Origin: Vibrio campbellii CAIM 519 = NBRC 15631 = ATCC 25920
Lineage (GTDB): Bacteria; Pseudomonadota; Gammaproteobacteria; Enterobacterales; Vibrionaceae
Direction of reading: 5' to 3'
NCBI RefSeq assembly: GCF_002163755.1
Contig: NZ_CP015863.1
Location: forward strand, 558,001-622,000
Length of the DNA: 64,000 nucleotides
The number at the start of each line of letters is the position of its first letter. Within the stretch, counting starts at the first letter, position 1. The notes under the pieces were generated by a model. The model was given only the letters and a program-made list of their open reading frames with translations. It did no database searches and had not been told where the DNA came from. Position numbers and translations under genes: made by a program. This document shows positions 29,466 through 37,517 of the stretch, in pieces.

Positions 29466-29504
29466 TTGATGTCCAATCATCGTTGAAAGCTATCAACACG
29501 ATTC

Positions 29505-29537
29505 AAAAAGCCATGCAGACAATGCATGGCTTTTTTT
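29505..29537 (+). terminator. Terminator after the alanine symporter gene
   Basis: 13-bp stem AAAAAGCCATGCA / TGCATGGCTTTTT (29505-29517 and 29523-29535) with U-run. Confidence 0.93.
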
Positions 29538-29575
29538 GTACCCTAATAGAAAACAAAATTAGGGAAGTTAAAGTC

Positions 29576-30352
29576 ATGCTTATCGTAGTTTCTCCAGCTA
29601 AAACGCTCGATTACGAATCACCACTCGCGACCGAGAAGTTTACTCAGCCAGACTTGGTTAGCTATTCAAAAGAGCTGATCGAGGTATGCCGTAAATTAAC
29701 ACCTGCCGATGTGTCATCACTGATGAAAGTGAGCGACAAAATCGCTGATTTGAACGTTGGTCGCTTCCAAGAGTGGAGTGAAACCTTCACTACCGACAAC
29801 GCGCGCCAAGCGATTCTTGCGTTTAAAGGTGATGTGTACACTGGTCTTGAAGCGGAAACTCTTTCAGATGCCGATTTCGATTACGCGCAAGATCATCTAC
29901 GAATGCTGTCTGGCCTTTACGGTCTGCTTAAGCCGCTTGATTTGATGCAGCCATACCGTCTTGAGATGGGCACTAAGCTAGCGAACGAAAAGGGCACTAA
30001 CCTTTACCAGTTCTGGGGCAATGTCATTACCGATAAGCTGAATGAAGCGATTACTGCGCAAGGCGACAACGTACTGATCAACCTAGCATCGAACGAATAC
30101 TTCAAAGCGGTGAAGCCAAAGAACTTAGATGCACAAGTGATCACACCAATCTTCAAAGATTGTAAGAATGGTCAATACAAGGTGATCAGCTTCTACGCGA
30201 AGAAAGCGCGCGGCATGATGGCTCGCTACATCATCGAAAACCGTATCGAAAGCGTTGCTGACCTCACTAAGTTTGATTTTGCGGGTTACTACTTCGTTGA
30301 AGAAGAGTCGACACCAACAGACTTGGTGTTTAAACGAGAAGAGCAAAACTGA
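29576..30352 (+). CDS. yaaA: YaaA family protein (peroxide stress, iron control)
   Basis: 258 residues, exactly the length of E. coli YaaA. Conserved segments are [17 protein letters not shown] at the N-terminus, [40 protein letters not shown] and [16 protein letters not shown]. In E. coli the protein lowers free intracellular iron during peroxide stress, and related proteins bind DNA. The ATG at 29576 gives the conserved N-terminus; longer in-frame extensions would run through the preceding terminator and are rejected. Confidence 0.96.
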   Translation: MLIVVSPAKTLDYESPLATEKFTQPDLVSYSKELIEVCRKLTPADVSSLMKVSDKIADLNVGRFQEWSETFTTDNARQAILAFKGDVYTGLEAETLSDADFDYAQDHLRMLSGLYGLLKPLDLMQPYRLEMGTKLANEKGTNLYQFWGNVITDKLNEAITAQGDNVLINLASNEYFKAVKPKNLDAQVITPIFKDCKNGQYKVISFYAKKARGMMARYIIENRIESVADLTKFDFAGYYFVEEESTPTDLVFKREEQN

Positions 30353-30393
30353 TTGAGCGAAGTTAAGCTTCAGCTCTGCTAAACAATTCAAAC

Positions 30394-30424
30394 GAAAAGC
30401 CGGATAGTTATCCGGCTTTTTTTA
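30394..30424 (+). terminator. yaaA terminator
   Basis: 11-bp stem AAAAGCCGGAT / ATCCGGCTTTT (30395-30405 and 30410-30420) and a U-run of seven. Confidence 0.93.
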
Positions 30425-30503
30425 TTTCATCGAACACTGATCTTAATTTCATTTATTACATAAAAAATTTAGTTATTAAAAAATAGTTGAGTAAGAAGAG
30501 TTA

Positions 30504-30526
30504 AAGTTGTATTTTAAATGCAACTT
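30504..30526. promoter_or_regulatory. NsrR-type nitric-oxide-responsive operator before aox
   Basis: The 11-1-11 dyad is AAGTTGTATTT, then T, then AAATGCAACTT. It fits the NsrR consensus AAGATGYATTT-N-AAATRCATCTT with only the A/T at position 4 of each arm changed, and it lies 22-44 bases before the aox start codon, where a repressor would block transcription. Control of aox by NsrR is reported in Vibrio fischeri. Confidence 0.8.
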
Positions 30527-30547
30527 TAAAAATAAAGGAGTTCTCCT

Positions 30548-31183
30548 ATGTCAGACTTCAAGCTCACACACAAAAAAGCCTCTAAGTTATCAGAGTACGT
30601 TGCACTGCGTATTACCAAGTTGCTGAAATTCACTCTGAACATCTTCTACGGTAAGAAATACGCAAAGCGAGCGGTGATTCTTGAAACGATCGCAGCTGTG
30701 CCCGGTATGGTTGCGGGTATGTTCAACCACCTCAAAGCGCTACGTCGAATGAAAGATGATGAAGGCTGGATCCGAGAACTCCTCGACGAGGCCGAGAACG
30801 AGCGCATGCACCTGATGATTTTCCTCGATATTGCCAAGCCGAGTTTGATTGAGCGTTTGCTCGTGCTGCTTGGGCAAGGCGTGTTTATTCTCGTGTATAG
30901 CTTCATCTATCTACTATCTTCTAAAATCGCTCACCGTGTTGTGGGCTACTTCGAAGAAGAAGCATGTAATAGCTACACAGAGTACCTAGAGAAAATTGAT
31001 AGTGGGGAAGTGGAGAACGTACCAGCTCCGACTCTGGCGGTTGATTACTATAAGCTGCCTGCTGATGCGATGCTAAGAGATGTGATTTTGCGGATTCGAG
31101 AAGATGAAGCGGGGCACCGTGACCGTAACCATGGCTTCGCGGATGACTATGAAGACAAAACGCTTCCAGCCCATCAGCTGTAA
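30548..31183 (+). CDS. aox: Alternative oxidase (cyanide-insensitive ubiquinol oxidase)
   Basis: 211-residue diiron membrane protein that passes electrons from ubiquinol to oxygen without pumping protons. The carboxylate/His ligands are visible in order: LETIAAVPGM (Glu near 46), AENERMHL (Glu and His near 83-89), FEEEACNSY (Glu near 138) and EDEAGHRD (Glu and His near 191-194). A hydrophobic hairpin in the middle (VLLGQGVFILVYSFIYLLSS) is the membrane-associated part. AAGGAG lies seven bases before the ATG. The NsrR-like operator upstream indicates induction by nitric oxide. Flanked by terminators, so monocistronic. Confidence 0.95.
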   Translation: MSDFKLTHKKASKLSEYVALRITKLLKFTLNIFYGKKYAKRAVILETIAAVPGMVAGMFNHLKALRRMKDDEGWIRELLDEAENERMHLMIFLDIAKPSLIERLLVLLGQGVFILVYSFIYLLSSKIAHRVVGYFEEEACNSYTEYLEKIDSGEVENVPAPTLAVDYYKLPADAMLRDVILRIREDEAGHRDRNHGFADDYEDKTLPAHQL

Positions 31184-31193
31184 ACATGAAAAA

Positions 31194-31222
31194 CAAAAAG
31201 AGCCGCGATTGCGGCTCTTTTA
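31194..31222. terminator. Bidirectional terminator between aox and srmB
   Basis: 11-bp stem AAAAGAGCCGC / GCGGCTCTTTT (31196-31206 and 31211-31221), GATT loop, U-rich on both sides. Confidence 0.88.
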
Positions 31223-31245
31223 GATTTGGAATTAATCAGACGTGA

Positions 31246-32469
31246 CTACTTCTTCTTAGCGGTTTTCTTCTTAGCTACTTTCTTCTTGTCGTCTTTTTTC
31301 TTTTTCTTCTTAAACACAGGTTTTTTGTGTTTAGGGCGCATCTCTTTCACGAAACGCTCTTTGATGTCTTCTTTTACGTAACGAGCAACGCGATCCATCA
31401 TTGGTTGGTCGTGTGCTTCTACGATTGAGATAGCGTTACCTTTCTTACCAGCACGAGCCGTACGGCCGATACGGTGAAGGTATACGTCAGCTGTGCGCGG
31501 CATATCGTAGTTGATTACGTGTGATACGTCTGGAAGGTCGATACCACGCGCCGCTACGTCTGTCGCTAGTAGTACGTTAACTGTGCCTTCACGGAAGCGA
31601 GAGATTGCGTTGTTACGACGATCTTGAGGCATTTCACCTTGAATCCAAGAACATGGAATCTGTGCGCTCTCTAGTTGTGCACGAAGCTCTGCTAAACGCT
31701 CACGAGTCTTCAAAAACACGATAGTGCGTTCTGCTTGCTCTGTAATGATGTGTTTTAGTAGGGCAAGTTTATGCTCTGCGTCATCAGCACGGTGGTACCA
31801 CTGTGCAATCTTCTTACGCTCACGCAGTGGGGACTTCGCGTCGATCTCTGCTGGTTCGTTCAGTAGGTCTGCTGTGAAACCTTCTACGCCTTTGCCTTCT
31901 AGTGTTGCTGAGAACAGAAGGGTTTGTTTACGCCAGCGACATTCGTTAGACAGGCGGTCAACCGTTGGCGCAAAGCCCATGTCTAGCATGCGGTCTGCTT
32001 CATCAAGGATTAGCCATTCAATCGCACGACAGTCAAAACGTTCTGCGTCGATGTATTCACGTAGACGACCTGGTGTTGCTACTACGATGTCTTGTGTGGT
32101 TGCTAGGATGTCTGCGTGTTCTTGGTATTGAACGCCACCAGTGATGGTGAAGATGTTTAGCTTGGTGTTTTTCGCCAGTGCACGCGCTTGATCCGCTACC
32201 TGCATCGCAAGTTCACGAGTTGGCGTTAGGATCAGAATACGTGCAGGCCCAGGTTTACGACGTGGGAAATCTTGCAGGTATTGCAGTGCTGGCAGGACGA
32301 ACGCTGCCGTTTTACCAGTACCAGTTGGTGCTGACGCTAGAATGTCACGACCATCTAACGCTTGCGGAATCGCTTCGGCCTGAATTTTAGTTGGGCGTTC
32401 ATAGCCCATCTCATCAATGGCTTCAAGTAGGTTTTGGTCTAGATCAAGTTCAGCAAAGGTTCTGATCAC
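31246..32469 (-). CDS. srmB: DEAD-box ATP-dependent RNA helicase SrmB
   Basis: 407 residues. Helicase motifs in order are Q motif (FAELDLDQNLLEAI..RPTKIQ), I APTGTGKT (near 47), Ia PTRELA, Ib TPGR, II DEAD, III SAT, IV VFLKTRE, V ATDVAARGID and VI HRIGRTARAG. The C-terminal 45 residues are an extreme Lys-rich tail, likely rRNA-binding. SrmB acts early in 50S ribosomal subunit assembly. The pairing with trmN6 is conserved in E. coli, where the two are divergent; here both are on the minus strand. Confidence 0.93.
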   Translation of the reverse strand: MIRTFAELDLDQNLLEAIDEMGYERPTKIQAEAIPQALDGRDILASAPTGTGKTAAFVLPALQYLQDFPRRKPGPARILILTPTRELAMQVADQARALAKNTKLNIFTITGGVQYQEHADILATTQDIVVATPGRLREYIDAERFDCRAIEWLILDEADRMLDMGFAPTVDRLSNECRWRKQTLLFSATLEGKGVEGFTADLLNEPAEIDAKSPLRERKKIAQWYHRADDAEHKLALLKHIITEQAERTIVFLKTRERLAELRAQLESAQIPCSWIQGEMPQDRRNNAISRFREGTVNVLLATDVAARGIDLPDVSHVINYDMPRTADVYLHRIGRTARAGKKGNAISIVEAHDQPMMDRVARYVKEDIKERFVKEMRPKHKKPVFKKKKKKDDKKKVAKKKTAKKK

Positions 32470-32553
32470 AATGAGTTCTCCACAAGCAAAGCTTGGTTAA
32501 TGGTTCGCCACAGCAGCATAGAATATAAAAAGGTCGAACATTATAAAGTGATT

Positions 32554-32569
32554 GGTGACAAGGATCACA
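32554..32569. promoter_or_regulatory. Weak CRP-site candidate
   Basis: GGTGA-N6-TCACA, one mismatch from TGTGA-N6-TCACA, between trmN6 and srmB, about 85-100 bases before the srmB start codon. Single mismatched sites of this kind occur by chance, so this is only a candidate. Confidence 0.3.
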
Positions 32570-32576
32570 TGTTATT

Positions 32577-33296
32577 TCACATCTTAAGGTAAAACTCGCG
32601 AGTTAGTTGGATAAAGTCGTCGCTGTAGCCCTCGCTCGAGTGGATGATCAAATACGTTTCTTGAGTATCACAAGCTTGTTTGGCTAATTCAAACAGTAAA
32701 CGGTGCACGGGCTTTTTCTGTGATGGTTGCACGCGGCACAGACGTGACAAGTGCCACCCCTGTTGCAGCGCCATAGTAATAAATTGCTCGCCTTCGGTAA
32801 TCGGCAGGACGAAATTGGCTGTCCCTTCCTCAGTCAGCAGTTCATGACATCGGTTGAGTAATGCGCTGTGCTGCAAGGTATCTGTGTGCCTGGCGGTTGC
32901 GCGCTGGCTTTGTTTCGATTGCTCACCATTGTTGAAGTAGGGTGGGTTACAGATAATGCGTTCAAAACGATGCTCAGGTTCAAACTGCAATACATCGCTG
33001 TGGTGAAGACTGAGTCTGTCTGACCATGGTGATTGAGCGAAGTTTTGTTTTGCCGCTTCGATCGCTGTGATTTCGATATCAAGGGCGGTGATTTGCGCTG
33101 AAGGAAATCGCTGTGCGCACATTAAGGCTAGCAAACCTGTGCCCGTACCGATGTCCAAAATTTTATTCTGTTGTGTGCAATTTGCCCAAGCACCAAGCAT
33201 CACACCATCGGTACTGACAGGCATGCCACTTTCGCCACCGTAAATGGAAAATTGCTTGAACTTGAAGCCTTTAGTCTGAATTCTTTCGCTCTTCAT
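32577..33296 (-). CDS. trmN6: tRNA1(Val) (adenine(37)-N6)-methyltransferase
   Basis: 239 residues (246 if a TTG at 33317 is used). SAM-binding motif I is LDIGTGTGLLALMCAQR, and the catalytic N6-adenine motif is NPPYF (near residue 113). The N-terminus GFKFKQFSIYGGESGMPVSTDGVMLGAW is typical of YfiC/TrmN6. The ATG at 33296 gives the best match to the family N-terminus, though neither start has a good ribosome-binding site. It methylates A37 of tRNA-Val. Confidence 0.92.
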   Translation of the reverse strand: MKSERIQTKGFKFKQFSIYGGESGMPVSTDGVMLGAWANCTQQNKILDIGTGTGLLALMCAQRFPSAQITALDIEITAIEAAKQNFAQSPWSDRLSLHHSDVLQFEPEHRFERIICNPPYFNNGEQSKQSQRATARHTDTLQHSALLNRCHELLTEEGTANFVLPITEGEQFITMALQQGWHLSRLCRVQPSQKKPVHRLLFELAKQACDTQETYLIIHSSEGYSDDFIQLTREFYLKM

Positions 33297-33625
33297 GATT
33301 GTTTTATATTTACTCAATAATAGAGAGAAATGCTCTATTGTTTCTTGATTGTATAGATTGTTATCTTGTTGGTTGTTAAATTGTATCTCTAATTCTTCAA
33401 TATAAAGAACTGGTCATAAAACCTAGGGTAGTGATATTCACTGCTTTTAAGTTAGCGAACTAAATTAATATGGTGTTTTTTTCTTAAAGGTTGCCAAATG
33501 ATGGGTCTTTCGTCATTATGCGGCGGAAAATTTATAGATTGAACCACATGTACTCATTTTATTTGGGTATACAAAAAGTGGTCGATGCATACACAACATT
33601 CATTAATTCAGAAAAAGGGTTATCT
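33297..33625. promoter_or_regulatory. Divergent promoter region of trmN6 and brnQ
   Basis: 329 AT-rich bases holding the promoters of two divergent genes. A 14-codon ORF (MMGLSSLCGGKFID, 33498-33542) has an AAAGG site seven bases before its ATG and might be a brnQ leader peptide, but its Leu/Val/Ile content (two Leu, one Ile) is too low to argue for attenuation. No terminator-like hairpin lies between it and brnQ. Confidence 0.35.
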
Positions 33626-34939
33626 GTGAAGCAGACGTTAAAACTAACAGATATTATCGCAGTAGGCTTTATGCTATTTGCGTTCTTTTTGGGTGCCGGC
33701 AACATCATTTTCCCACCACTAGCGGGTCAGCTAGCGGGTGATCATCTGATGCCAGCAATGTTCGGTTTCTTGCTAACAGCGGTAGGTCTACCTCTTATTA
33801 CTATCGTTGCTATTGCTGTAGCAGGCGGCTCTTGGGATCATTTGACTCAAGATCTTCCTAAGAAAGCAGCAGTGCTGATGGCGGCGTTGATCTTCATCAT
33901 CATCGGTCCTGCATTTGCTGCACCTCGTACTGGCCTTGTGGCTTACGAGATGGCTATCAAACCATTCTTCTTAGATGCATCACAAGCGCATCTAACATCA
34001 TTCTCAATCTTGTTCTTCGCGGTAGCAATGGCTTTCGCTTGGTTCCAAGGTCGTTTGATTGACTTGATTGGTAAAGTGCTAACGCCAGTACTGTTCCTTG
34101 GTCTTGTCGTTCTTGCGATTGCTGTATTTGTTGACCCGCAAGGCGAAATGATGGGCGCGCATGGCGAGTACCTAACTCAGCCGCTAACCAAGGGCTTCCT
34201 TGAAGGTTACAACACCATGGATACGTTCGCATCGTTGATGTTCGGTATGCTAATGGTGGATGCACTTCGTAGCAAAGGCATCACTGAGCGCGCGGCAACA
34301 ACGAAATACCTAATCTGCGCTGGTTGTATTGCCGCTGCGGGTCTTGCGTTTGTATACATCTCATTGTTCTACCTAGGCGCGACGAGTGCAACTATTGCAG
34401 CGGGTGCAGACAACGGTGGTGCAGTACTGAGCCAGTACGTTCAAGCGTTATTTGGTCCTTACGGTCAGATTGTTCTTTCAACCATTGTACTGTTGGCATG
34501 TTTGACGACAGCGATCGGCCTTATCTCGGCATGTTCAGATTTCTTTAGCTCAAAGACAAAACTGACTTACAAGCAGTGGGTTATTATTAACGGTGCGGCT
34601 TGTGCTCTAATTGCTAACGTTGGTCTAGCTCAACTGATCTCTCTATCAGTGCCAGTGCTATTTGCACTTTACCCTGTAGCGGTTGCATTGGTTGCGCTAA
34701 CGTTTGTTCGCAGCAAGCTGCCAAACCCACGTGTGGCATACCGAACTGTACTACTAGTATCTCTACTGTTTGCATTGATTGATGCTGCGAAAGTAGCGGG
34801 CCTAGACGTATCTGCATTCGACATGCTGCCACTATTCGAAGTGGGCATGGGTTGGGTTCTACCAACGTTTGCAGCGATTGTTTGCATGTTCTTTATTGCT
34901 AAATCTTCACAACCAGAGTTGACTGAAGAAGCGGCATAA
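33626..34939 (+). CDS. brnQ: Branched-chain amino acid:Na+ symporter BrnQ
   Basis: 437-residue inner-membrane transporter of the LIVCS family (about 12 helices) importing leucine, isoleucine and valine. Signature segments are FMLFAFFLGAGNIIFPPLAG near the N-terminus, GPAFAAPRTGLVAYEMAI, and TMDTFASLMFGMLMVDALRSKGI. The GTG at 33626 (MKQTLKLTDIIAVGF) aligns with the E. coli N-terminus and follows AAAGGG. In-frame ATG codons upstream would add a poorly conserved extension. A shared terminator with fldB follows. Confidence 0.92.
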   Translation: MKQTLKLTDIIAVGFMLFAFFLGAGNIIFPPLAGQLAGDHLMPAMFGFLLTAVGLPLITIVAIAVAGGSWDHLTQDLPKKAAVLMAALIFIIIGPAFAAPRTGLVAYEMAIKPFFLDASQAHLTSFSILFFAVAMAFAWFQGRLIDLIGKVLTPVLFLGLVVLAIAVFVDPQGEMMGAHGEYLTQPLTKGFLEGYNTMDTFASLMFGMLMVDALRSKGITERAATTKYLICAGCIAAAGLAFVYISLFYLGATSATIAAGADNGGAVLSQYVQALFGPYGQIVLSTIVLLACLTTAIGLISACSDFFSSKTKLTYKQWVIINGAACALIANVGLAQLISLSVPVLFALYPVAVALVALTFVRSKLPNPRVAYRTVLLVSLLFALIDAAKVAGLDVSAFDMLPLFEVGMGWVLPTFAAIVCMFFIAKSSQPELTEEAA

Positions 34940-34956
34940 TTGCTGACTCGCAAGAT

Positions 34957-34995
34957 TAAAAAAGCCCGGTGAAGTGATTCACCGGGCTTTTTGTT
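34957..34995. terminator. Bidirectional terminator between brnQ and fldB
   Basis: 15-bp stem AAAAAGCCCGGTGAA / TTCACCGGGCTTTTT (34959-34973 and 34978-34992), GTGA loop, U-runs on both strands. Confidence 0.92.
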
Positions 34996-35026
34996 TGTCT
35001 GTTGTATCGTCACTGCTATTGCTGAC

Positions 35027-35545
35027 TTATAGCGTGTCGTGAAACTCCACTAACACTTGCTCACACCATTTCTCGATGCGTTCGTCACTCAGTTCATACT
35101 GGGAATCTTCATCCAGCGCTAAGCCGACAAACTGGCTGCTATCTTCAGTCAATGCTTTTGACGCTTCAAACTCATAACCTTCGTTTGGCCAGTAGCCAAT
35201 GAATTGCGCACCAGTAGCTTTGAGTTCGTCATGCAGGAGACCCATCGCGTCAAGGTACCATTCGCCATAGCCTTCTTGGTCACCCAAGCCAAACAGAGCA
35301 ACAACTTTGCCTTTTAGCGGTGTCGTTGCAATGTCTTCCCAGATTGCACTCCAATCTTCTTGGATTTCACCGAAGTCCCAAGTCGAGATACCAATCAGCA
35401 GTAAATCGTAGTCTGCCATCAGTGACAGCGGTGTCTCTTTCACGTTGTGAATGTCGACAAGGTCTTCACCAATGATATTGCGAATTTTCTCTGCTGCCAT
35501 TTCTGTGTAGCAGGTAGTTGAGCCGTAAAAGAGTCCGATTTTCAT
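35027..35545 (-). CDS. fldB: Flavodoxin FldB
   Basis: 172-residue long-chain flavodoxin. The FMN phosphate loop is [12 protein letters not shown] at residues 4-15; isoalloxazine-flanking segments are [12 protein letters not shown] (Trp) and [17 protein letters not shown] (Tyr). Position, divergent from xerD and next to dsbC-recJ-prfB-lysS, is the same as E. coli fldB, which separates it from the main flavodoxin FldA. It carries electrons at low potential; specific partners are unknown. Confidence 0.95.
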   Translation of the reverse strand: MKIGLFYGSTTCYTEMAAEKIRNIIGEDLVDIHNVKETPLSLMADYDLLLIGISTWDFGEIQEDWSAIWEDIATTPLKGKVVALFGLGDQEGYGEWYLDAMGLLHDELKATGAQFIGYWPNEGYEFEASKALTEDSSQFVGLALDEDSQYELSDERIEKWCEQVLVEFHDTL

Positions 35546-35703
35546 TATATTCGTCGTTTTTTATGTTGCTGTTGTGGCAGATTCTAACCATAAAACGGGG
35601 AAGATTGCAGCGAATATCCCGCGGGAGATGATTTTTTTATGGTATTGGTTGGGCTCTTGCCTTACTCTCAATACTGTAAATATAAACAGATAAGGAAGCA
35701 TTC

Positions 35704-36621
35704 ATGACGGCACAACAGCCTGTCAATCAACAAGATTTTGGCCTTGTTGAGCAATTCTTAGATGCGATGTGGATGGAGCGTGGCCTATCAGAGAACACGT
35801 TGGCTTCCTACCGAAATGATTTAATGAAACTGCTCGCGTGGATGGAGCAACACAGCTACCGTCTGGATTTCATCAGTCTGTCTGGCTTGCAAGAATACCA
35901 AAGTTATCTGGTAGATTTAGATTACAAGCAGACTTCCCGCGCACGTATGCTGTCGGCGATTCGACGTTTGTTCCAATACATTCACCGCGAAAAAGTACGC
36001 GCGGATGATCCGAGTGCTTTATTGGTCAGCCCAAAGTTGCCACAGCGCCTACCTAAAGACATCAGTGAAGAGCAAGTCGATGCTCTGCTAGATGCACCAG
36101 ATCCGAATGACCCAGTTGAGCTGCGTGATAAAGCCATGCTAGAACTGCTTTACGCGACAGGTCTGCGTGTGACAGAGCTAGTCAGCTTGACAATGGAAAA
36201 CGTCAGTTTGCGCCAAGGGGTAGTGCGCGTGACGGGTAAAGGTGGTAAAGAACGCCTTGTCCCAATGGGAGAGAACGCGGTCGATTGGATTGAAACTTTT
36301 ATCCAACAAGGTCGGTCTGCTTTATTGGGGGAGACTACGTCAGATGTGGTTTTCCCGAGTAAACGTGCTAGGCAGATGACTCGCCAAACGTTTTGGCACC
36401 GTATCAAGTACTATGCTGTGATAGCGGGTATTGATACTGACCAGTTGTCGCCGCACGTACTTCGCCATGCTTTTGCAACACACTTATTGAACTATGGCGC
36501 AGATCTCAGGGTCGTACAGATGCTGTTGGGGCATAGTGACTTATCGACCACGCAAATTTATACTCACGTGGCGACTGAGCGATTGAAACAAATCCACAGT
36601 CAACACCACCCAAGAGCATAA
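35704..36621 (+). CDS. xerD: Tyrosine recombinase XerD
   Basis: 305 residues. N-terminal SAM-like core-binding domain (about 1-110), then the catalytic domain with Arg in LYATGLRVTEL, Lys in GKGGKERLVP, HxxR in SPHVLRHAFATHLL, His in LLGHSDLSTTQ and nucleophile Tyr in IYTHV. With XerC it resolves chromosome dimers at dif. AAGGAAG precedes the ATG. Followed by dsbC 61 bases later. Confidence 0.98.
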   Translation: MTAQQPVNQQDFGLVEQFLDAMWMERGLSENTLASYRNDLMKLLAWMEQHSYRLDFISLSGLQEYQSYLVDLDYKQTSRARMLSAIRRLFQYIHREKVRADDPSALLVSPKLPQRLPKDISEEQVDALLDAPDPNDPVELRDKAMLELLYATGLRVTELVSLTMENVSLRQGVVRVTGKGGKERLVPMGENAVDWIETFIQQGRSALLGETTSDVVFPSKRARQMTRQTFWHRIKYYAVIAGIDTDQLSPHVLRHAFATHLLNYGADLRVVQMLLGHSDLSTTQIYTHVATERLKQIHSQHHPRA

Positions 36622-36682
36622 TGATGGTTTGGTTCATCCATTGTCTCATTGGATGAAAGGATTTAATTTTAAGGTGAATTTA

Positions 36683-37471
36683 ATGAGCGTATTACGCCGA
36701 CTAACTCTGCTGACTTTACCGTTTTTCGTTACCGCTTGTGGTGCTGAAGAAAGTCAGGCAAAAACGGAAACTCCTGCACAACAAGTCGCACCAGCGGCAA
36801 AACAGAATTTTGATGAGGCTGCACTAAAAGCCAAGTTCTCTAAGTTGGGGGTATCTATTCTTGATATCCAACCATCAGACGTTGCTGGTTTATTAGAAAT
36901 TCAAACCAATGGTGGTGTGCTGTTCGCATCAAACGATGGTAATCACTTTATTGCCGGTACGCTTTACGCCATCGATGATAAAGGCGGCTACAAAGACGTC
37001 GTTGCTGAACGTCAAGCCCCATTGAATGCAGCAAAAATCGCGAAGTTCTCTGACAGCGTGATCGAATATAAAGCGGACAACGAGAAGTATGTGGTGACGG
37101 TATTTACGGATATCACATGTGGTTACTGTGTGCGTCTGCATAGCCAAATGCAAGGTTACAACGACTTAGGCATTACTGTTCGTTACATGGCGTACCCTCG
37201 TCAAGGCGCAACAGGCCCAGTCGCTGAGCAGATGGCAACTATTTGGTGTGCAGAAGATCCTCAATCCGCTATGCACAATGCAAAAGCGGAACGTACATTT
37301 GATAACCCAGCGAAAGATCTTAAGCAGTGTAAAGAGACTATCCAAGCGCATTACAACCTAGGTCGTGAGCTTGGTATTTCTGGTACACCTGCGATCTTTC
37401 TACCAAACGGTGAGCTAGTAGGTGGTTACCTTCCACCAGCAGATCTGCTAAAACGTTTAGAGCAACAATAA
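36683..37471 (+). CDS. dsbC: Thiol:disulfide isomerase DsbC, predicted lipoprotein form
   Basis: 262 residues. Periplasmic disulfide isomerase with an N-terminal dimerisation domain (about 45-105) and a thioredoxin fold carrying the active site TCGYC (near residue 153). The cis-Pro loop is GISGTPAIFLP. The second Cys pair (IWCAED and LKQCKET) matches the structural disulfide of E. coli DsbC. The signal peptide ends FFVTAC with Cys19 followed by Gly, a lipobox instead of a type I cleavage site, and about 22 low-complexity residues then link to the fold. AAGGTGAA precedes the ATG at 36683. Confidence 0.95.
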   Translation: MSVLRRLTLLTLPFFVTACGAEESQAKTETPAQQVAPAAKQNFDEAALKAKFSKLGVSILDIQPSDVAGLLEIQTNGGVLFASNDGNHFIAGTLYAIDDKGGYKDVVAERQAPLNAAKIAKFSDSVIEYKADNEKYVVTVFTDITCGYCVRLHSQMQGYNDLGITVRYMAYPRQGATGPVAEQMATIWCAEDPQSAMHNAKAERTFDNPAKDLKQCKETIQAHYNLGRELGISGTPAIFLPNGELVGGYLPPADLLKRLEQQ

Positions 37472-37484
37472 TCCTTTAAGGAGC

Positions 37485-37512
37485 AGAGCCAGCAGTATTC
37501 GCTGGCTCTTTT
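37485..37512 (+). terminator. Hairpin/terminator between dsbC and recJ
   Basis: Perfect 9-bp stem AGAGCCAGC / GCTGGCTCT (37485-37493 and 37501-37509) and four U. It ends five bases before the recJ ATG, and the AAGGAG sequence (37478-37483) lies on its far side. Confidence 0.8.
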
Positions 37513-37517
37513 CAAAC

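Noticed and set aside
33491..33625. 45-residue N-terminal extension of BrnQ
   Set aside because: The conserved N-terminus begins at GTG 33626, which has its own ribosome-binding site; the extension contains no family sequence.
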